NCBI RefSeq assembly: GCF_001522545.3
Contig: NC_031771.1
Span: 26,442,226-26,506,225, forward strand
Source: Parus major
Taxonomy: Eukaryota > Chordata > Aves > Passeriformes > Paridae
Length of the DNA stretch: 64,000 bases
Direction: 5' to 3'
The translations under genes were made by a program, and so were the position numbers. Under the pieces are notes generated by a model. It made no database searches and was not told where the DNA came from. It saw only the letters and a list, made by a program, of their open reading frames with translations. Below, piece after piece: positions 48,776 to 62,300 of the stretch. Numbering within the stretch: the first letter of the stretch is position 1; each line of letters starts with the position of its first letter.

Positions 48776-50579
48776 GTTGTAATGCATCGTGGTTTTGTCT
48801 GAGCTGCATTTTTTCTTTCTGTGGAAGAGAAATGATACATTATAAAGCAAAATACATACATCATGAAAAAACAGCCAAAAGCACTGAAACAGCCCCATTC
48901 TCATCTAAGAGTTGGAGCAGGCAGCAAAGGATTATCACATGATATCTCTTTAGAAGATCAGCTAACAATTATGTGCCTTTCTGGAGGGGGACAGACTTTT
49001 GCTGAACTCAGGTCACTGGGCACCAAGCTGAAGTGCTATGATAAAATACGTGAGGCCAGACCTACTGATTGCATGTTTAGCATTTGAACCCAGACCCAAG
49101 GCAGCTGTTCCACATGCTGGCTTTAAAATGCTGGTGATAAAATGATTCATAATCTCACAGCTAATTTGTCTTTTAAAAATGAGTTATTGTCATTGCCAAA
49201 ATCTGAGAAGAAAAATTGCTCCTAGAAAGTTGTTTTTTTTCTATCTGATCTGTTCTTTGTTGCAGTCTTTCCTATATGAAGCTTTCTAGAGTAAATTTTC
49301 TCATCATCAAAATGAAGAATATCTTCCATCTCCATTTCTCAAGAAAGCCAAGATCCCTGTGCTCAGTAGGAATATGGTGCTTGACTGCCCCAAAATTCAC
49401 AGAGACAAAGTGTCAGAATGTGAGCATCAAATGATGCCTTAGATCCAGGCATCAGTGAGGGGACACACAGCTGGCCTGCCTGGAGACAGGAGCTATGTAT
49501 GGACAGTAGGATACTGGTATCTCATAGGGATGAGAAAAAAGAAGAAATGAAAAATACAAAAACAAAAAGAGGTAAAGTTAGTGAGTAAGAATGATCCCCA
49601 GAGCCTGGAAAATGAAGTTATTTAAAGTTGATCTACTTTTTTTGAATCTTGAATTTTCTTGAGGAATTGGTATTTGTGAAAGGTACCTTTGATGTAAATG
49701 GGCTGGTTTTTTTTGAGAGAACAGATGCATTGAAGACCACCTGAGACATCAGTGTGAATTAATGCATTTGCTCCTTTGGGGGAAAACACAGTCAGCAAAA
49801 GCATCACAAACTGAAAGTGGCTATTTCCACTTACTCTTCTCTTTATTACTGTGTCTCACTAAGAAAATCATTCATATTCCAAAGATAACACTCATTCAGC
49901 TTGTTCTTGTACCATGGGGAGAGACCTGCATGCCCAGCAAATTACACACAAGGACTACTCTGCTGTGGCCCATGAGATAATTTCTGTTCCCAAACTGTAA
50001 GTCTGCTCTACAAGGATCAGATTCTTTGGTATCATGGAAAATAATTCATTAGAACATGAGGTAGTCAGTTCACCTCACTTGTTTACTAAGTGGGAGAATA
50101 ACTCAACTGTTACCAAACCCTTAATATTGCTGTTTCAAAAAGTACTATTTTTTGCTTCAGCTGACATCTGTGTATTTTGTGTGTTTTGCTGCCTACTACC
50201 TTAACAGAAGAGAGGAAAAATACTAAAATGTAGGCCAAGTTGTTCAACTTTGGCAGCAGCTGAGCTGTAGGGCACATGGAATCTGTTCTCATAGACTTCT
50301 TGTTTGTGTGGGGTGCCCTGGTGTGTAAGAATACAGCTGAGTTAATGTGTAGCCTTTCACATTGGATCACTGGGTTGTATTTTACTCACCTGGACAGCTG
50401 CCATTTTTTCACAAAAGCTGAAGGAATATAATACCTTTGAGATCTCTACCTGGTGTGACTGAAATTATTGAATGGGTTATACAACTGCTGGAAGGAATTG
50501 TCACAGCACAGGCAAAAATAAACACTAAAAATTAATTCATAATTTCCTTCTTTGCTTCTACTGCTATTCAGTAGAGCAT

Positions 50580-50637
50580 TGTTTTTTGGGTTTGGTGTTT
50601 TTTTTTTTGTTGCTGTCGTTTGCTTGTTTGTTTGTTG
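50580..50637. repeat. T-rich and (TTTG)n low-complexity tract
   Basis: T runs and short TTTG units are interspersed over about 58 bases. It is a simple repeat with no associated gene body seen. Confidence 0.8.
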
Positions 50638-51360
50638 GGATTTTTTTAATCATTCATCTGCTTTTGGCTTTAACAGTCCTGTTCTTTCAGCCCTGGATCC
50701 AGGTACAAATGAGTAGACAATCAGCACAATCCTGATTGTGCCAAGATGAAAAACTGAGCAAGTGACAAGGCTCAGGACTTTTAGGCAGAGCGTTTACAAT
50801 GGTGTTTTTATTTTGTTAATGACTCACTGTACTGATTCACCGATGCTTTAGTGAAAGCTGCCTTGTTCAGAGAGTCCCATTGTTCAAGCAGAGTAAGATT
50901 ATTCCCAGTAAAAGCTTGAAAAAGTCCTCTGCTAAAACTAACAACTAAATAAAACTTGTTGTTTTGTTATTTTAAAGAACATACAGATTAACAACAACAA
51001 CAACTTTAATTTTAAGCAATGGGGAAACATTTTTTATCCACCGTAAATTTTTTTTCTTGCTTTTATGTTGGGAAAAGGATCTTCTTCAGTCCTGACACAG
51101 AAGCCATGAAGTATCCAAAAATATAGGTGACTCTTTAAGCCTTTGGTACTTGAAAATAATCAGGGCACTAGACCTTTAAGTATATGAAAATAGGGGCTGA
51201 AGGAGACTTGGGGGCTTTGAGTCATGGACTTTCATGAGGTGCATATCAAAATTTTGCTTCTGCTACTTTTGGTAAAATGTTCATTCTGGTAATGAATGGC
51301 TTGAGCCATCCTAGAAGTTCCCTATTCAGCAACAGTCCACTGGCTCTGAGTGGACTGAAA

Positions 51361-51412
51361 AGTAAAAAAAAAGTAAAAAAAGTAAAAAAAAAAAACCACC
51401 AAAACAAAACAA
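51361..51412. repeat. A-rich tract with GT interruptions
   Basis: Runs of 7-12 A residues are separated by GT, then followed by ACC and AAAAC units. It is a simple low-complexity tract; the Lys-rich plus-strand frame across it is an artefact. Confidence 0.85.
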
Positions 51413-51596
51413 AGCTTACCAACACATTAGATTTGCTTCCCACCTGGAAGCATTTAGAGGATGTAAGGGGATCAGCATTCACTTCCTTGTTTATAAAAAC
51501 CAGGTTATTCTAAATGACTTGCTAAACTGTTGAAGGATTTGATGTAATGCACTGGATTTTCCTGTCCCTTTCCAGGGAGGCTGTTTGTGCTGGGAG

Positions 51597-52490
51597 CGAG
51601 GGAGGGCTGCAAGGTCGGTGTGCTCCACAGCGGGGAGTGTGGGGACCCGGCTGCGGCTTTCCTGAGCGGTGGGTGGTGCTCTGGGCTGCTGGACGCTGCC
51701 TGGGGGAGCAGGCAGGCATCTGCAGCCGGGAGAACATCCCGGCAATGGGGCCAGCTGCTTATTTTCAAAGCCTTTGTACCTCAGGTTACTTGTAAGGCTG
51801 ATGCTTGGGGAGCTCTGCTAAAACTGGACCGTGTACGTTCCCTGGTTTGCCTGTAATTTGCAGTTTATGAAAACCAGATGGATGACCGAGTGCTTTGCAA
51901 GTTAGGGTAGGAATGGGATCTTCTGACATTAGAGCAGCTTTTACAGAAAACATCGAGTTAAGAAGATTCAGGCTCAAGCTAGATTGCTTCTTCCCTCCCC
52001 CCCACTTTTGTCTATTTTTACTGCATCATTGGTATGTGTCCAAGCAAAGTCGGCCATATCATTCGGAAATACAAGGGGATAAACTTTTGACTGTCGGATC
52101 TCTTCAGGCTGAGAGACTCCAGAGTAAGTGGACTGGGAGAGAGAATTAAAAGGAGGGATTTCTTTAGGTGAACTTTTTTGGTTGTCTGCCGACAGCAGTG
52201 TAAAATAACGAAGAAACTGCAGCAGACCTTTCCCACTGTCTTTCTAAATAATGTAAGTTACCCTTTTGCACTCACCTCTAAATGTTTGTGTGCTTTTTCT
52301 GCTTTCGAGTATTTTGTGAGAGCAGTGGTTTTACAGCCAGCGAGCTTTTGCCAGGAGCTGTGCTGTGTGAATGAGTAAATTGCTTTGTCGTTCTTTTTCT
52401 TTTTAAAGTCAGGGTGGTAGCGGGGAAGCCGAGCAGTTTGACACCGCCTTTCTTTGACAGTCGTGTTAGCTCGGCTTTAGATGGCTGTCG
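51597..52490 (+). promoter_or_regulatory. Largest CpG-enriched region; candidate promoter or first exon
   Basis: More than twenty CpGs fall in about 900 bases, against very few elsewhere. The first part (51590-51760) is markedly GC-rich; the second (52040-52490) is AT-richer but keeps CpGs. Two good 5' splice-site matches lie inside: AGA|GTAAGTG with the GT at 52124 and AAT|GTAAGTTA with the GT at 52253. Both point to a plus-strand exon upstream. Several overlapping open frames cover the GC-rich part on both strands (for example 51547-51795 plus and 51505-51768 minus); they reflect low stop density in GC-rich DNA and match nothing known. I infer a CpG-poor-to-intermediate promoter, with a CpG-containing enhancer as the alternative. 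Confidence 0.4.
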
Positions 52491-53280
52491 AAACCTTTAA
52501 ACCTTTTCAGTGTTTGTGCAGAAATTTGTTTGTAGCTGGCAAAAGACAATAGCAAATGTTTTGATTGAACTGTGCATGTCAGGCTTGCCGTAAGAGCAGG
52601 CGTTTCAAAGGGGACTGTGTGATGCTATGTAAAGAAGACAGGATGTGACAAGGGAAAACAAATGTTTCCTGCTCTTTAATATTTAAAGGAAATAATTGAA
52701 ACAGAACCAAGGAGTTTGCCTAGGAAAGAAATAGTGATGTTTATTCAAAGCAAAATAATGACTCTGTAAATCTGAGAGGACAATACCATGGTCTAATTAG
52801 GAAAGAGAGTTTACATTTTACAGTGGTTCATTTTTTGAAGCTGAAAGTTGGCATTAAAGTTACCATAAAGTTGTGCTTTTGTGAAGTGTAACTTGAGTGT
52901 AACCTTCATAGCTCTCCATAGTTTATTGAGGTAGGTTGATTACTCTCCTTCTAGTTAATTTTGCCATTTTCAAAATGCAGTCTAGGCAGACTGTCAGGCA
53001 GATTGATAGGTTTAGGTAAAAACAAGGGATATAATTATAAATAATATACCAGGAAATATACTAAGAATAAAACAAGAAATAGACCAAGAAAATCAGCCTG
53101 AACTCAAACATTCCTCAGGCCAAAGCAGTGACATAGATGTTCATTTACAGGGGGACAAGTGAGGAAATAGTTGTGAAAGTACAGTGACTAAATAAATATT
53201 TCTTAGATAAGGATGTGGCTTAAGAAATGTTGCTTTCTGTTCTAGCCTTGGATTTTTTGTTTTTGTGGGCAAGGGATTAA

Positions 53281-53292
53281 TTATCTAGATAA
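53281..53292. promoter_or_regulatory. Palindromic double GATA motif
   Basis: TTATCTAGATAA is a perfect 12-bp palindrome made of two AGATAA sites on opposite strands, sharing the central AG/CT. Each half matches the WGATAR consensus. A further TTATCT (WGATAR on the minus strand) lies near 53310. It is short and could be chance in AT-rich sequence. Confidence 0.4.
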
Positions 53293-56200
53293 TCGTGTGT
53301 GGCCAGCTATTATCTAATAATCAGAAGTTTTTTTCCTCAAAATTCCACATTGCTGCTTGTGTGAAAACAAATTACTATATTATTGACTAACAATACTAAT
53401 GAGAGCTTCTAGACAATGTGATTATTTTTAATAAACTTGGGAATATAAACTGTAGGGCTTGAAAAGCATATTAAAAGGTTTGTTATGTTCAAATCTCTAT
53501 AAACTTGTTTATTTTCAAGTTAGTCCCATAATTTTCTGGATGATACCTAAAGCATGGAGTGGTTATAGAGAGAAAGTACCAGAAAGCTACTGTACCTAGT
53601 CTTACTAGGATACTGTACTATCCTAGGGACTGCATCAACCTGCTCACAAACAAAGGCAGCAGAAAGAGGAGGTTGTTCCCTGTTTCCAGAGAGTTTGGGG
53701 GAGGAATCAATCTGTTAGCTGCTGACAAAATGAAATAAGGCTTCTGTGCTTTGGCCCTCATCCAGAACTGCTTACGATAAAACTGAAGGTTTCCTCAGAC
53801 TTCTCAGTGAAGCATTTGACAAACTGAACTGAGTGGTGAAGACACTCCCATGTCTGATCTGGACCTTCAATGCCCACAATTTGGTTATAAAGAACAGGTT
53901 TGTGTTTTCTTCATGGAGGGTTCATTTCAGTTCTTGAGATTCATCCTTTTCATGAGAAATGGCTTTGATAGGCCCTGAATAATTACATCTTTCTTCAGGG
54001 AGAAGGCTAAACAGAACTTTAGTTCAAGGAGCATCTCTAACACATGCTGCTTGAGGGCCAGAAGGAAACATTAACTGGGTTTTATGACAAAACCAATTCT
54101 AGATTTGATTATAGGGTTTCTGGGAAGAAGGAATGATTAAAATCATGGAAACAATTATTTCAGTCAACTGGAAAAGATCTTTTGATTTATTTATGTAAAT
54201 TGTAAAGGAAGAGAGTAAATGTATCCTTCTAGACACAGAATAAAAATTAGAAGTACATATCCATTTAAGGCTTTGGGGGAGTAGTGGGGGTATGTATGTC
54301 TTAAAAGTTCATCTTTTTCACGGCATCGATTTTTGATGAAGTCTTGCGTTTGAGGCTAAATTTGAGACAAGCAGTGTCCATGGTCTGAATTCTGCTATGG
54401 CCAGCAGCATGCACAACGTTTGGAACGTTAGACCCTACCTGGACAAAGATGATAATTCTGCTGGGGGATTTCCCTAGCCCATGATACTATTCTTTCTCTG
54501 GTAATCCTGGTTTTAGCTTGAAGTTCAGGTTGTTTACTGGAAAATCCCAGATAATTGGTGCTTGAAGCTATCATGAAAGCAATTCTGGGCCTGTCTTTGC
54601 CTGATAATGGAATTTCATTAATTCATAACAAAACTAGAATTTGGACAGCTTATGTAAACACAAAATGCTCCTGATTCCTTTGAGGAAAACTGAGGAATTA
54701 AATTAACTGAAAAGGTACTGGGTGTTCTAATCCAGAGAACAAAGTGCTGTACATTACTATACTGAAGCTGAAATTTAGTCATCTGCATAAAGTATTAAAC
54801 ATACACAGTTTTGCAGAAACATGTAATACTGTGTCTAGACACATGAACTATTTTTATAAAAACAAAGGCACAATGCATAGTAGGTTATGATAAATCCTTG
54901 AGCCACATGTAAAAGCCTTAGATTTGATCTGCTGTCAAGCATCTTGTCTCATCAGAATTAAATGTGTCTGAGGATACAAGTGTAGCCAGTTTGAACATTT
55001 TTTTTATACACAGCAGCAAGTATATATTACTGCAAATAATAAGTTCAGTTTATAAAGAATGTTCCTTAATACAATGACATTGTATAAGGGAATAACACTT
55101 TAGATTTAATTAGTTGTTTTACGGACAATGCAGTAATTCTGTATTATAAAATGCCACTAATTCCAAAGCCCTAAAAATTTTCTTGTGGAATTCTGCCCAT
55201 CCATATTTTGCAGGGTGACATAAATGAACTTGCCTTTTTCAGTTATTGAAGAAATTTGGTGACTGGCAGATTGCAATATACAGTTGCAAATGCTACACTT
55301 GGCTGACACCTTCAACCAAAATTCTAATTATCAATAATTATATGCTATTGCCAGAGATGGCAGGTTGTGGTTGTGTTTTCTGTAATGTTTCCTGGTGAAA
55401 AACAAAGGTGGGGAGAGCTAACCATATGAAATGCATGGCACGAGCTGTTAAAAAAAACTAGACTGAAAAGAAAAATCAATATTTGTTGAAAGAAATCAAT
55501 ATTGGAAATGAAATAATGACTATTTAGATGTTTTTTAAAATACTAAACAGAAAAGATCAGGGCTTAGCAGTCACATAAATTGACTTCACCTCTTTATACC
55601 TCCATTTTTGATAAGTTACTTTTCAAGACATGCTCCTTCTGTTAGAATTGGACCTGCTTTTCTATTTGTAATGTGACATGAATGGATTGCAGGCAGTCCC
55701 TTGCTGTGCTGTAAGATTTGTATTAACATACCTGTAAAGGAAAGAGCTGCTTGGTTGCAAACACTTAACAAGTGAAATTTGAAAGTATTCCTGTTTTGTG
55801 CACAAGATCTCTTTTTCTTCCTTTTTGTTTTTGATCAACTGAAATAAACATTGCCTTCCACTGAACAAAACTCAGGCTGACCTTTGGAGAAATGAAAATG
55901 GCATTTCATGTCTAACTTTCTGAATGGTTTTATTTCTATAAAGACCATGTTTTATTTCTGTGGTTTAAATAGATAAATTGTATAAATTGTGACATTAAAA
56001 GCATTTGCCTTTGTTTTCTACCACAGACTGTCTAAACATTTTCTGTCCACAATCTGTAGACATATTGCATGTCACTCCTTCTAATAATTGGTGTGGCTGG
56101 TTATATTTGGATTGGGCATTACTTATTTTGAAAGGTGAATTTAGCTGAAAGTCAGTAATTTAGATTGATCAGAAATAACAGTTTATAGCTGGAATACCAT

Positions 56201-58158
56201 ACAGTGAAACAAATGACAACATGTCACTAATGTTCTGTGTGGGGACAGCCAAGGATCTAGTTCCCTGAGAAGTCTGTTGGCAACCAAGCAGCCTTCCTAC
56301 TTGCTAGCTGGACTTTAGGGCAAAAACTCAGAGGCAAATCCCATTCAAAAGGAAGAACTGAAATTGGAAATGCAAATGAAATAGAGTTCTTGTGGTGCTG
56401 ACCAGGTAGATGTTGGCTGGCCCTATCCATCTGGCCACTGTCTAGTTGCACTAGGGTTAAAAGAGGCACAGCTAAATTAAGAAGAGGCTAATCATAGACA
56501 CGTGAAAAATGTTAGCAGCATGTATTCTGGCCCTTCTTACATTACATATTGACCCTGCTAACACAGGCATCAAAAGAAACTCATGCTGAGATGGCTGTAA
56601 TGGTTTATTGTTAAATACTAAATCTAGGTGGTAGGAACTTAAGAATATGCCCTGCCACTAGGAGGAGAGGAATTATTAAAAAATATACTGTAATCATGTA
56701 TATACTTAATGTTCCCCTGGAACAATTCCAAACAACTCTGCATTTTGTGGTCAGTATTTTTGCTCATGTGTAAAAGTATTCTTCACTCTGTCTCACTTTA
56801 AAACCATCTGAATATTACTAGTTTTGGATGAATTGTAGGAGTGGTTAATTAGGTGGATGGTGATCTTCAGTCCTTATGCCAAGGTGGATGCTCTTTTTGA
56901 AAGAGACAAGGATTGAAGTAGATGCAATTACTTTTGATCAGATTTTAAATGCTTGAGATGAATGTTCAGCAATTTGCTTGCTCCTAATCCAGTATGGATT
57001 TATTTGTCTTAGTGTTATTAGTCTGCCTAAACATGTGTATGATCAGTTTATTTATGGGTGACTTTCTGTTCTTTTGTCATGGAAAGCTATTTGTTTTGTG
57101 CTGCCATGAGCTTCTGTTCTTGATTTCTTTTCTTGTCGTCCTGGAAACAAAGAGTGACAGAAAGAATCAGTTTTTTGGGTTTTGTTTTTTTAAAATGGGT
57201 TTTGAATGCTAGTTTTGAGGATACTCCTTCAGCAAACGTGTACTTTGGAAATTTGTCATGCCTGGACTGATGGCTTAAAAAAATTTTAGTCCATGGGAGT
57301 ATTTATACTGCCTCCTTCTACATCAAAATTCATCAGATCCTGGTTATTTGTGAGCTTGAAGGTGTGTAATATCTACCAGTGTGCTTTGTGAAGTGCTCAG
57401 GAGTTGATTTAGCAAGGGAAGAACAATATCCAAATTATTTTGACCTACATGACTCTGAATAGTATGAAAGCATCAAAGTGTAAAATGCTTCTGCACCTTT
57501 AGCAGGACAAAATCCCTCCAAAGTAGTGACAGAATCTTCAGCAAATATGCTTGAAACACTTACAGAAGAAAAACAAATTGCACTCAAAAAGATTTTGCTG
57601 AACTTTAAAATATTCTTGAAAAGATCCCAACAATTGTGGGTTTTGTGTGCCTCTGAATGTGTTAAGCTCTGTAGTGGTCCTTGGAGAGACAGTATGTGTC
57701 CCATATTTAGCCCCAACCATATTTGGCCCATGATCTGTACTATTAGAGAACTTGTATATTCTGTGAGAAATGGGACTTCCAAAAAGCACAGGTGTCAGCA
57801 GTTTCCATGATGTCTTCAGGGCCCCCTGGTTCTTCTGAGAACAGCTGTAAATTTCAAATACTGTAAATCCCTCTACTTAAAAATTCCTCAGGAACTAAAA
57901 TGACACCCAGGAATGAAAATGCAGGATTGAGGAACAAGCCATTTACAGCATACATAAACTCCTGAAGAGGAAAAGCTGCCATGTTTCTCCACATTCACAC
58001 AGTTTTTTTATATGGTTTTGCTTTTTCTGTTCTTTTTCCAATGAGGAAACAACTCCTGTAATCCCTCTATTGGTGGAAGTGTTAACGTAAACCTTCAGGG
58101 ATTAACTCCTCCCACAAGATAAACTTCTGCAGGTGCTGGTTTGTTTTGTTTCTGGTGG

Positions 58159-58188
58159 GTTTTTTTTGTTGTTTTTTTTTTTTTTTTT
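58159..58188. repeat. Poly(T) tract
   Basis: A T run interrupted by two G residues, then 18 or so uninterrupted T. It could be the reverse-strand poly(A) tail of a retrocopy, but the flanking sequence gives no recognisable retrocopied gene. Confidence 0.9.
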
Positions 58189-59335
58189 AAAATCTTGAAA
58201 GCAGATTTAATTTGATATCTAGAATTCAAGTAATTGCACTGGGCTGAAGTTAGGAAACCTAGGGCCAAAATGTCAGGTAGAGACACAGATAATTTCATAG
58301 TGTCTGAGGTTTTTTTTTGTCCTGAGTGCTACTCTGACACAATACTACGATATGGGTTAATATGTGGTCTTTCCAAAGTGCTTTTAAGTTTTACTGGATG
58401 CTCTTCTGGTTCTCCTCTTATTACTTAATTCTTAGTCTGCTCTGATTAGTTCTGGGAGCAGCTGGCTTTCATGCACCTCAGCTCAGAATACAAAAGAAAG
58501 ATAAAATTAAGTATTGAACCATGAAGATTTCATTCTATTTATCAAATAAGCAGTGAGAACTTCTTGTCTTGCATCTAAAACAGCTGGAAATAAATTTTGA
58601 TTATAAAATACAAACATGTTCTGAGATACTTAGTTCCTAACTAAAGAGAAATAATTTTTCATTCATTTACAAAAATAATCCTTTACTTAAAATCTCTCAG
58701 TGGAGATAAGTGCAACCCTTTATTACACAGAAAAAGAAGACATTAAGTATTGGAGGATTGTTCTATAAGAATTGCACGGGTTCTGTGGAGGCAGAGAATC
58801 CCCTTATCCTTTAGCTCCCTCATTCTAATTAGATTTTCTATTCCATTGTATAAAACTTATTCAAAAACCAGACTAGATTAGATCATGCAAAAATGTTTGT
58901 GTGTATTAAGGTGGATTTGGAAAAAAAAAAAGAGTAGTTCTATTTCCTCTATTGGCACAGTTTAAAATTTTTGTCTTATTAGAAGCTGACATATTACACA
59001 GTCTTGAATACAATTAATTGTAAAAGCAGGAAGATTTCTTCCCATATGTAACTTTTGGGATGGGTTTTTATCTATGTTCCTGAATGGTGGCCTTTATCCT
59101 CTGAACAACCATCATTGTTTCACCTCTGGGATGTGCACCTGCAGAAGGCTTGCTCTGAAGATGTGTGCCATCTGAAGGGACCTCTGATGATGAAGGTGGG
59201 CAGCTTTTAAATGAGAAGAACCAGGACAGTGATCAAGGCATAATTTCCCCAAGGTCTATGACATTGCTTAATACATTAATAATACAGAGTACCTATGCAG
59301 AGAAACCAGGAAAAGGAAGTATCACTGAAAGTCCC

Positions 59336-59358
59336 TTTTTTTTTTTTTTTTTTTTTTT
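59336..59358. repeat. Poly(T) tract, 23 bases
   Basis: An uninterrupted run of T. As with the tract at 58.16 kb, no adjoining retrocopy or SINE body was recognised. Confidence 0.9.
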
Positions 59359-62300
59359 CCCTTAAGGATGAAGTGAATTTGAAATGGTAAGAGGAAGGAG
59401 GAAAAGAAGTGCTAGGTTATTATTGTATTCATGATAAAAGGGTTGTCTGCTCGGGGTGATGATTGGTCATTCCTCATCATTGGGAGTCTTGTTTGTATGA
59501 CTTGAAATGGGTGTACCTGCTAAAGGTACTCTGTGACCCTGAGTGGTGTTCCTCATGCAACAGTGGAGTAATAAGGCAGATGTCTGAGGGGTTCATTTCA
59601 CCTGACATCCCTAAGTGGCCTAGCTTTGCAAAGTGGTAAAAGCAGCCCTGGAGAGCCATTCATGGTTCATTAGCTATGCCAAAAGGGAGTGGCTCCTGTG
59701 AAGTCTGCTCTGAGTAATTTGAAGGTTTGTCTGGGTCAAATCAAAAGCAAATCTAGCCTAGCCTTGTAATTTGGATGGTTGCTGATGGTGGAAGCCAGCA
59801 GAAGAGCACAAGAATGGATCAAAGATATCATGGTACTCTTCAGAATGATCTTCTATATCCAATGATTTGTGCTTCCAGTTCTGCTCCTGATAGTGGTGGT
59901 GTCGTTAATCAATTTATTCACCCTGAATTTGTCCCACTCTCATGGAATGTCTGTAAAATATTAGCAACTGTAGCATCCTGGACAACAGTTTTCACAGCTC
60001 ACAGGGTGAAGAATTATCCAGCACATTACTGGTACCCACAAAGAGGCTTCTCCTCTGTGGCCAGTAAAAAGGAATAGTGAAAAGCAATAGACAGAAATAG
60101 TGATGAAACAATACATTGTGAATAAAATGTAATTCAAGAGGACAGCAGACTCTGCCTGCCAGAAACCTAATGACTACCGTTTCATCAACCTTCCAAAATA
60201 ATGTAAGTTATTTGAAATGCATCCTAAGAGCCACTCACTGTGGAATCTGAGTTAGAAGTTCAGTAGTACCTGAGGTAGGGCTGTCTCCATACCCTGTTTG
60301 TAACTTGTTTTTCACTAGGATTTCTCAATTACTTGTAACATCAGTCCTTACATCTGGTTACTTTGCATACACCTCTCATGGGTTTTATCTCTTATGATGT
60401 ATAATCTATTTCAGTAACAAAATGGTGCATTTTGTCACAGTCATCACAAAGATAATTTCTTAAATCTCAGGCAGTTCTTATATCCACTCATAGAGTTTGC
60501 AAAGGAAGGAGGATGCTAAGAGCTGCTGTTATTCCTGACTGCAAGAGTTTCATGCTATATAAGCCACTGTCTTGCACCTCTTTCTTTACAAAGAAAATAT
60601 TAATTGATTCTCTTATCTAAATTGATGGCTGGGTATGAAAACTTACTTTGTAGTGTAGGAAGTACTTAGTGTCACAGATACAGTTAAATAGCAACAGTAA
60701 CTGTGTTGGCCTTAAGATATGGACTACCCATGTTTGCGCAGGAACTTGTGTGCTGTAGCAGGTGCCTATCAGAGTAGGATTCTGGTACTTGAAAGAGGTC
60801 TCCAGGTGCTATCACTTCCAAATGATAATGTGGTTAATTTAAGACAATATTGTGTTATTTGTCCTGATACCAGGTTGGGTTTTTTTTCCAAGCGCTTTTT
60901 TTTTTGTTGTTTAAACAGACAGATGCATTCACATAGTTATTACAGTTTCCTATACTGTCCTGTAATTTGCTTTTCATGTACACCAAAATATACTGCTTTT
61001 CCTGTAAAGTAAAATGGATGTGTTTTCATGTAGAAATGAATCAGTTCAGCTTGGGAGAGTCTTAAAATTGTTCAGATGAGTGGTTCTGCTTAACTCCTCT
61101 TTCATTAGCTGTTGCATCCTAAGTTGTGATGCCAGTTGAAAAGACTGATATTCATGCAGGAGTGTACATACAAGGTCTCCTGAGAATTTAATTTTTGCAG
61201 AATTCTAACCTACATCAGAGCTGAGCATTTGCTTAAAAGTAGCCTGGCAATGCCCCATAAGAACCTTTGGGCATCTGACCTGAACCTGCAAGAGATGCCT
61301 AAGAGGAATCTTAGGAGATTTGTTTTTGGAGAGGAAGAATAAAGGTACACAAAACCTTGTACCTCAGGGAGAAGGCCTGAGTAAAACCTGGGCTGAGCAG
61401 GACTATCTGGAGATCTGCCCATGCAGGGATTTGATGGGGTTTGCAGGTAAAGCATGTTACTGTGACTGTGGTAAAACTCTGCTGGAAGCACATGCTGGGA
61501 ATCGATGCATTTCTGCAGGCAGGGTACAAGGTGCAGGGAGCACTTAATCCCTGCTGTAGAAAGGTTTCAGATACTTCCAATAACAACAGTTCTTTAAATA
61601 GGAGTGCTGGCATGCAATCAGCAAATGAGTGTCCTTGCTGAGGACTGGAAGGACATGTTTACTGGGTGAAGTTCAGCCACTGGGTGTTTCCAAGTTCTGA
61701 ACTGCTGGAGCTGACTGCTGGGAAGTCAAATAGTGTCCCTGTGAGTGTGGAGGTGGAGGACACAGTGTCACTGCTGGCATGCTTGAGCTCTGAGCACTTT
61801 AAGCTCCCACCAAGAGCTGTAGAGGGCTTTTTGCTATGGTTGTTTGGTCTGTTCAGCTCCTGTGCCCACAACCATTGTTAAACCCACAGAGCTCCTTTTG
61901 CCAAGGTTGTCCTGACATTGTTTCTCACCACTGCTGGTGCTGCCAGACAACCTGCTGCACACAGCTATGTGTTTACCTACTTGCTGTGAAAGTTCAGCGT
62001 TGCACTTGTGCCAACATAAAGAGCCTGCCTGGGTAAACTTCTGCCTGCCACTTAACGCTTGAGCAAGGTTTTCTGTGAACCCAAGGAAATATACATGCTA
62101 AGACATATTGCTGTGTTTTTGAAAGATATTTTGGTTCAGAGGAAGCCTTGGCAGATACAAAAGTTAACATCGCTGCTGGGCTGTGGACAAGAAAATGAGG
62201 TGGGTACTGTTCAGCAGCTAAGGTAAATATGGAGGTGCAGCAACCAATATTTTGTATTTTAAACAATATAAGCATTACAGATGATGTGAACCTGATTTCA

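Larger units (their letters stand above)
48776..51590. other. Non-coding AT-rich DNA with simple repeats
   Basis: No gene was recognised. It contains TTTG-type repeats near 50580-50637, an ACA repeat at 50991-51004, and A-rich runs separated by GT at 51361-51412. The rest is ordinary AT-rich sequence. Confidence 0.6.

Noticed and set aside
51505..51795. Several overlapping frames on both strands in the GC-rich part of the 51.6 kb region
   Set aside because: GC-rich DNA has few stops in every frame. None of the frames resembles a known protein.
56655..56670. CTCF-like word (ccactaggagg)
   Set aside because: Two mismatches at informative positions of the core motif make it too weak to call.
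57435..57810. Minus-strand 115-codon frame with overlapping frames on both strands
   Set aside because: No recognisable family; three overlapping frames in two orientations argue for chance.
59775..60077. Plus-strand 100-codon frame
   Set aside because: No domain, no coding context, and no recognisable homologue; average expectation for AT-rich DNA.
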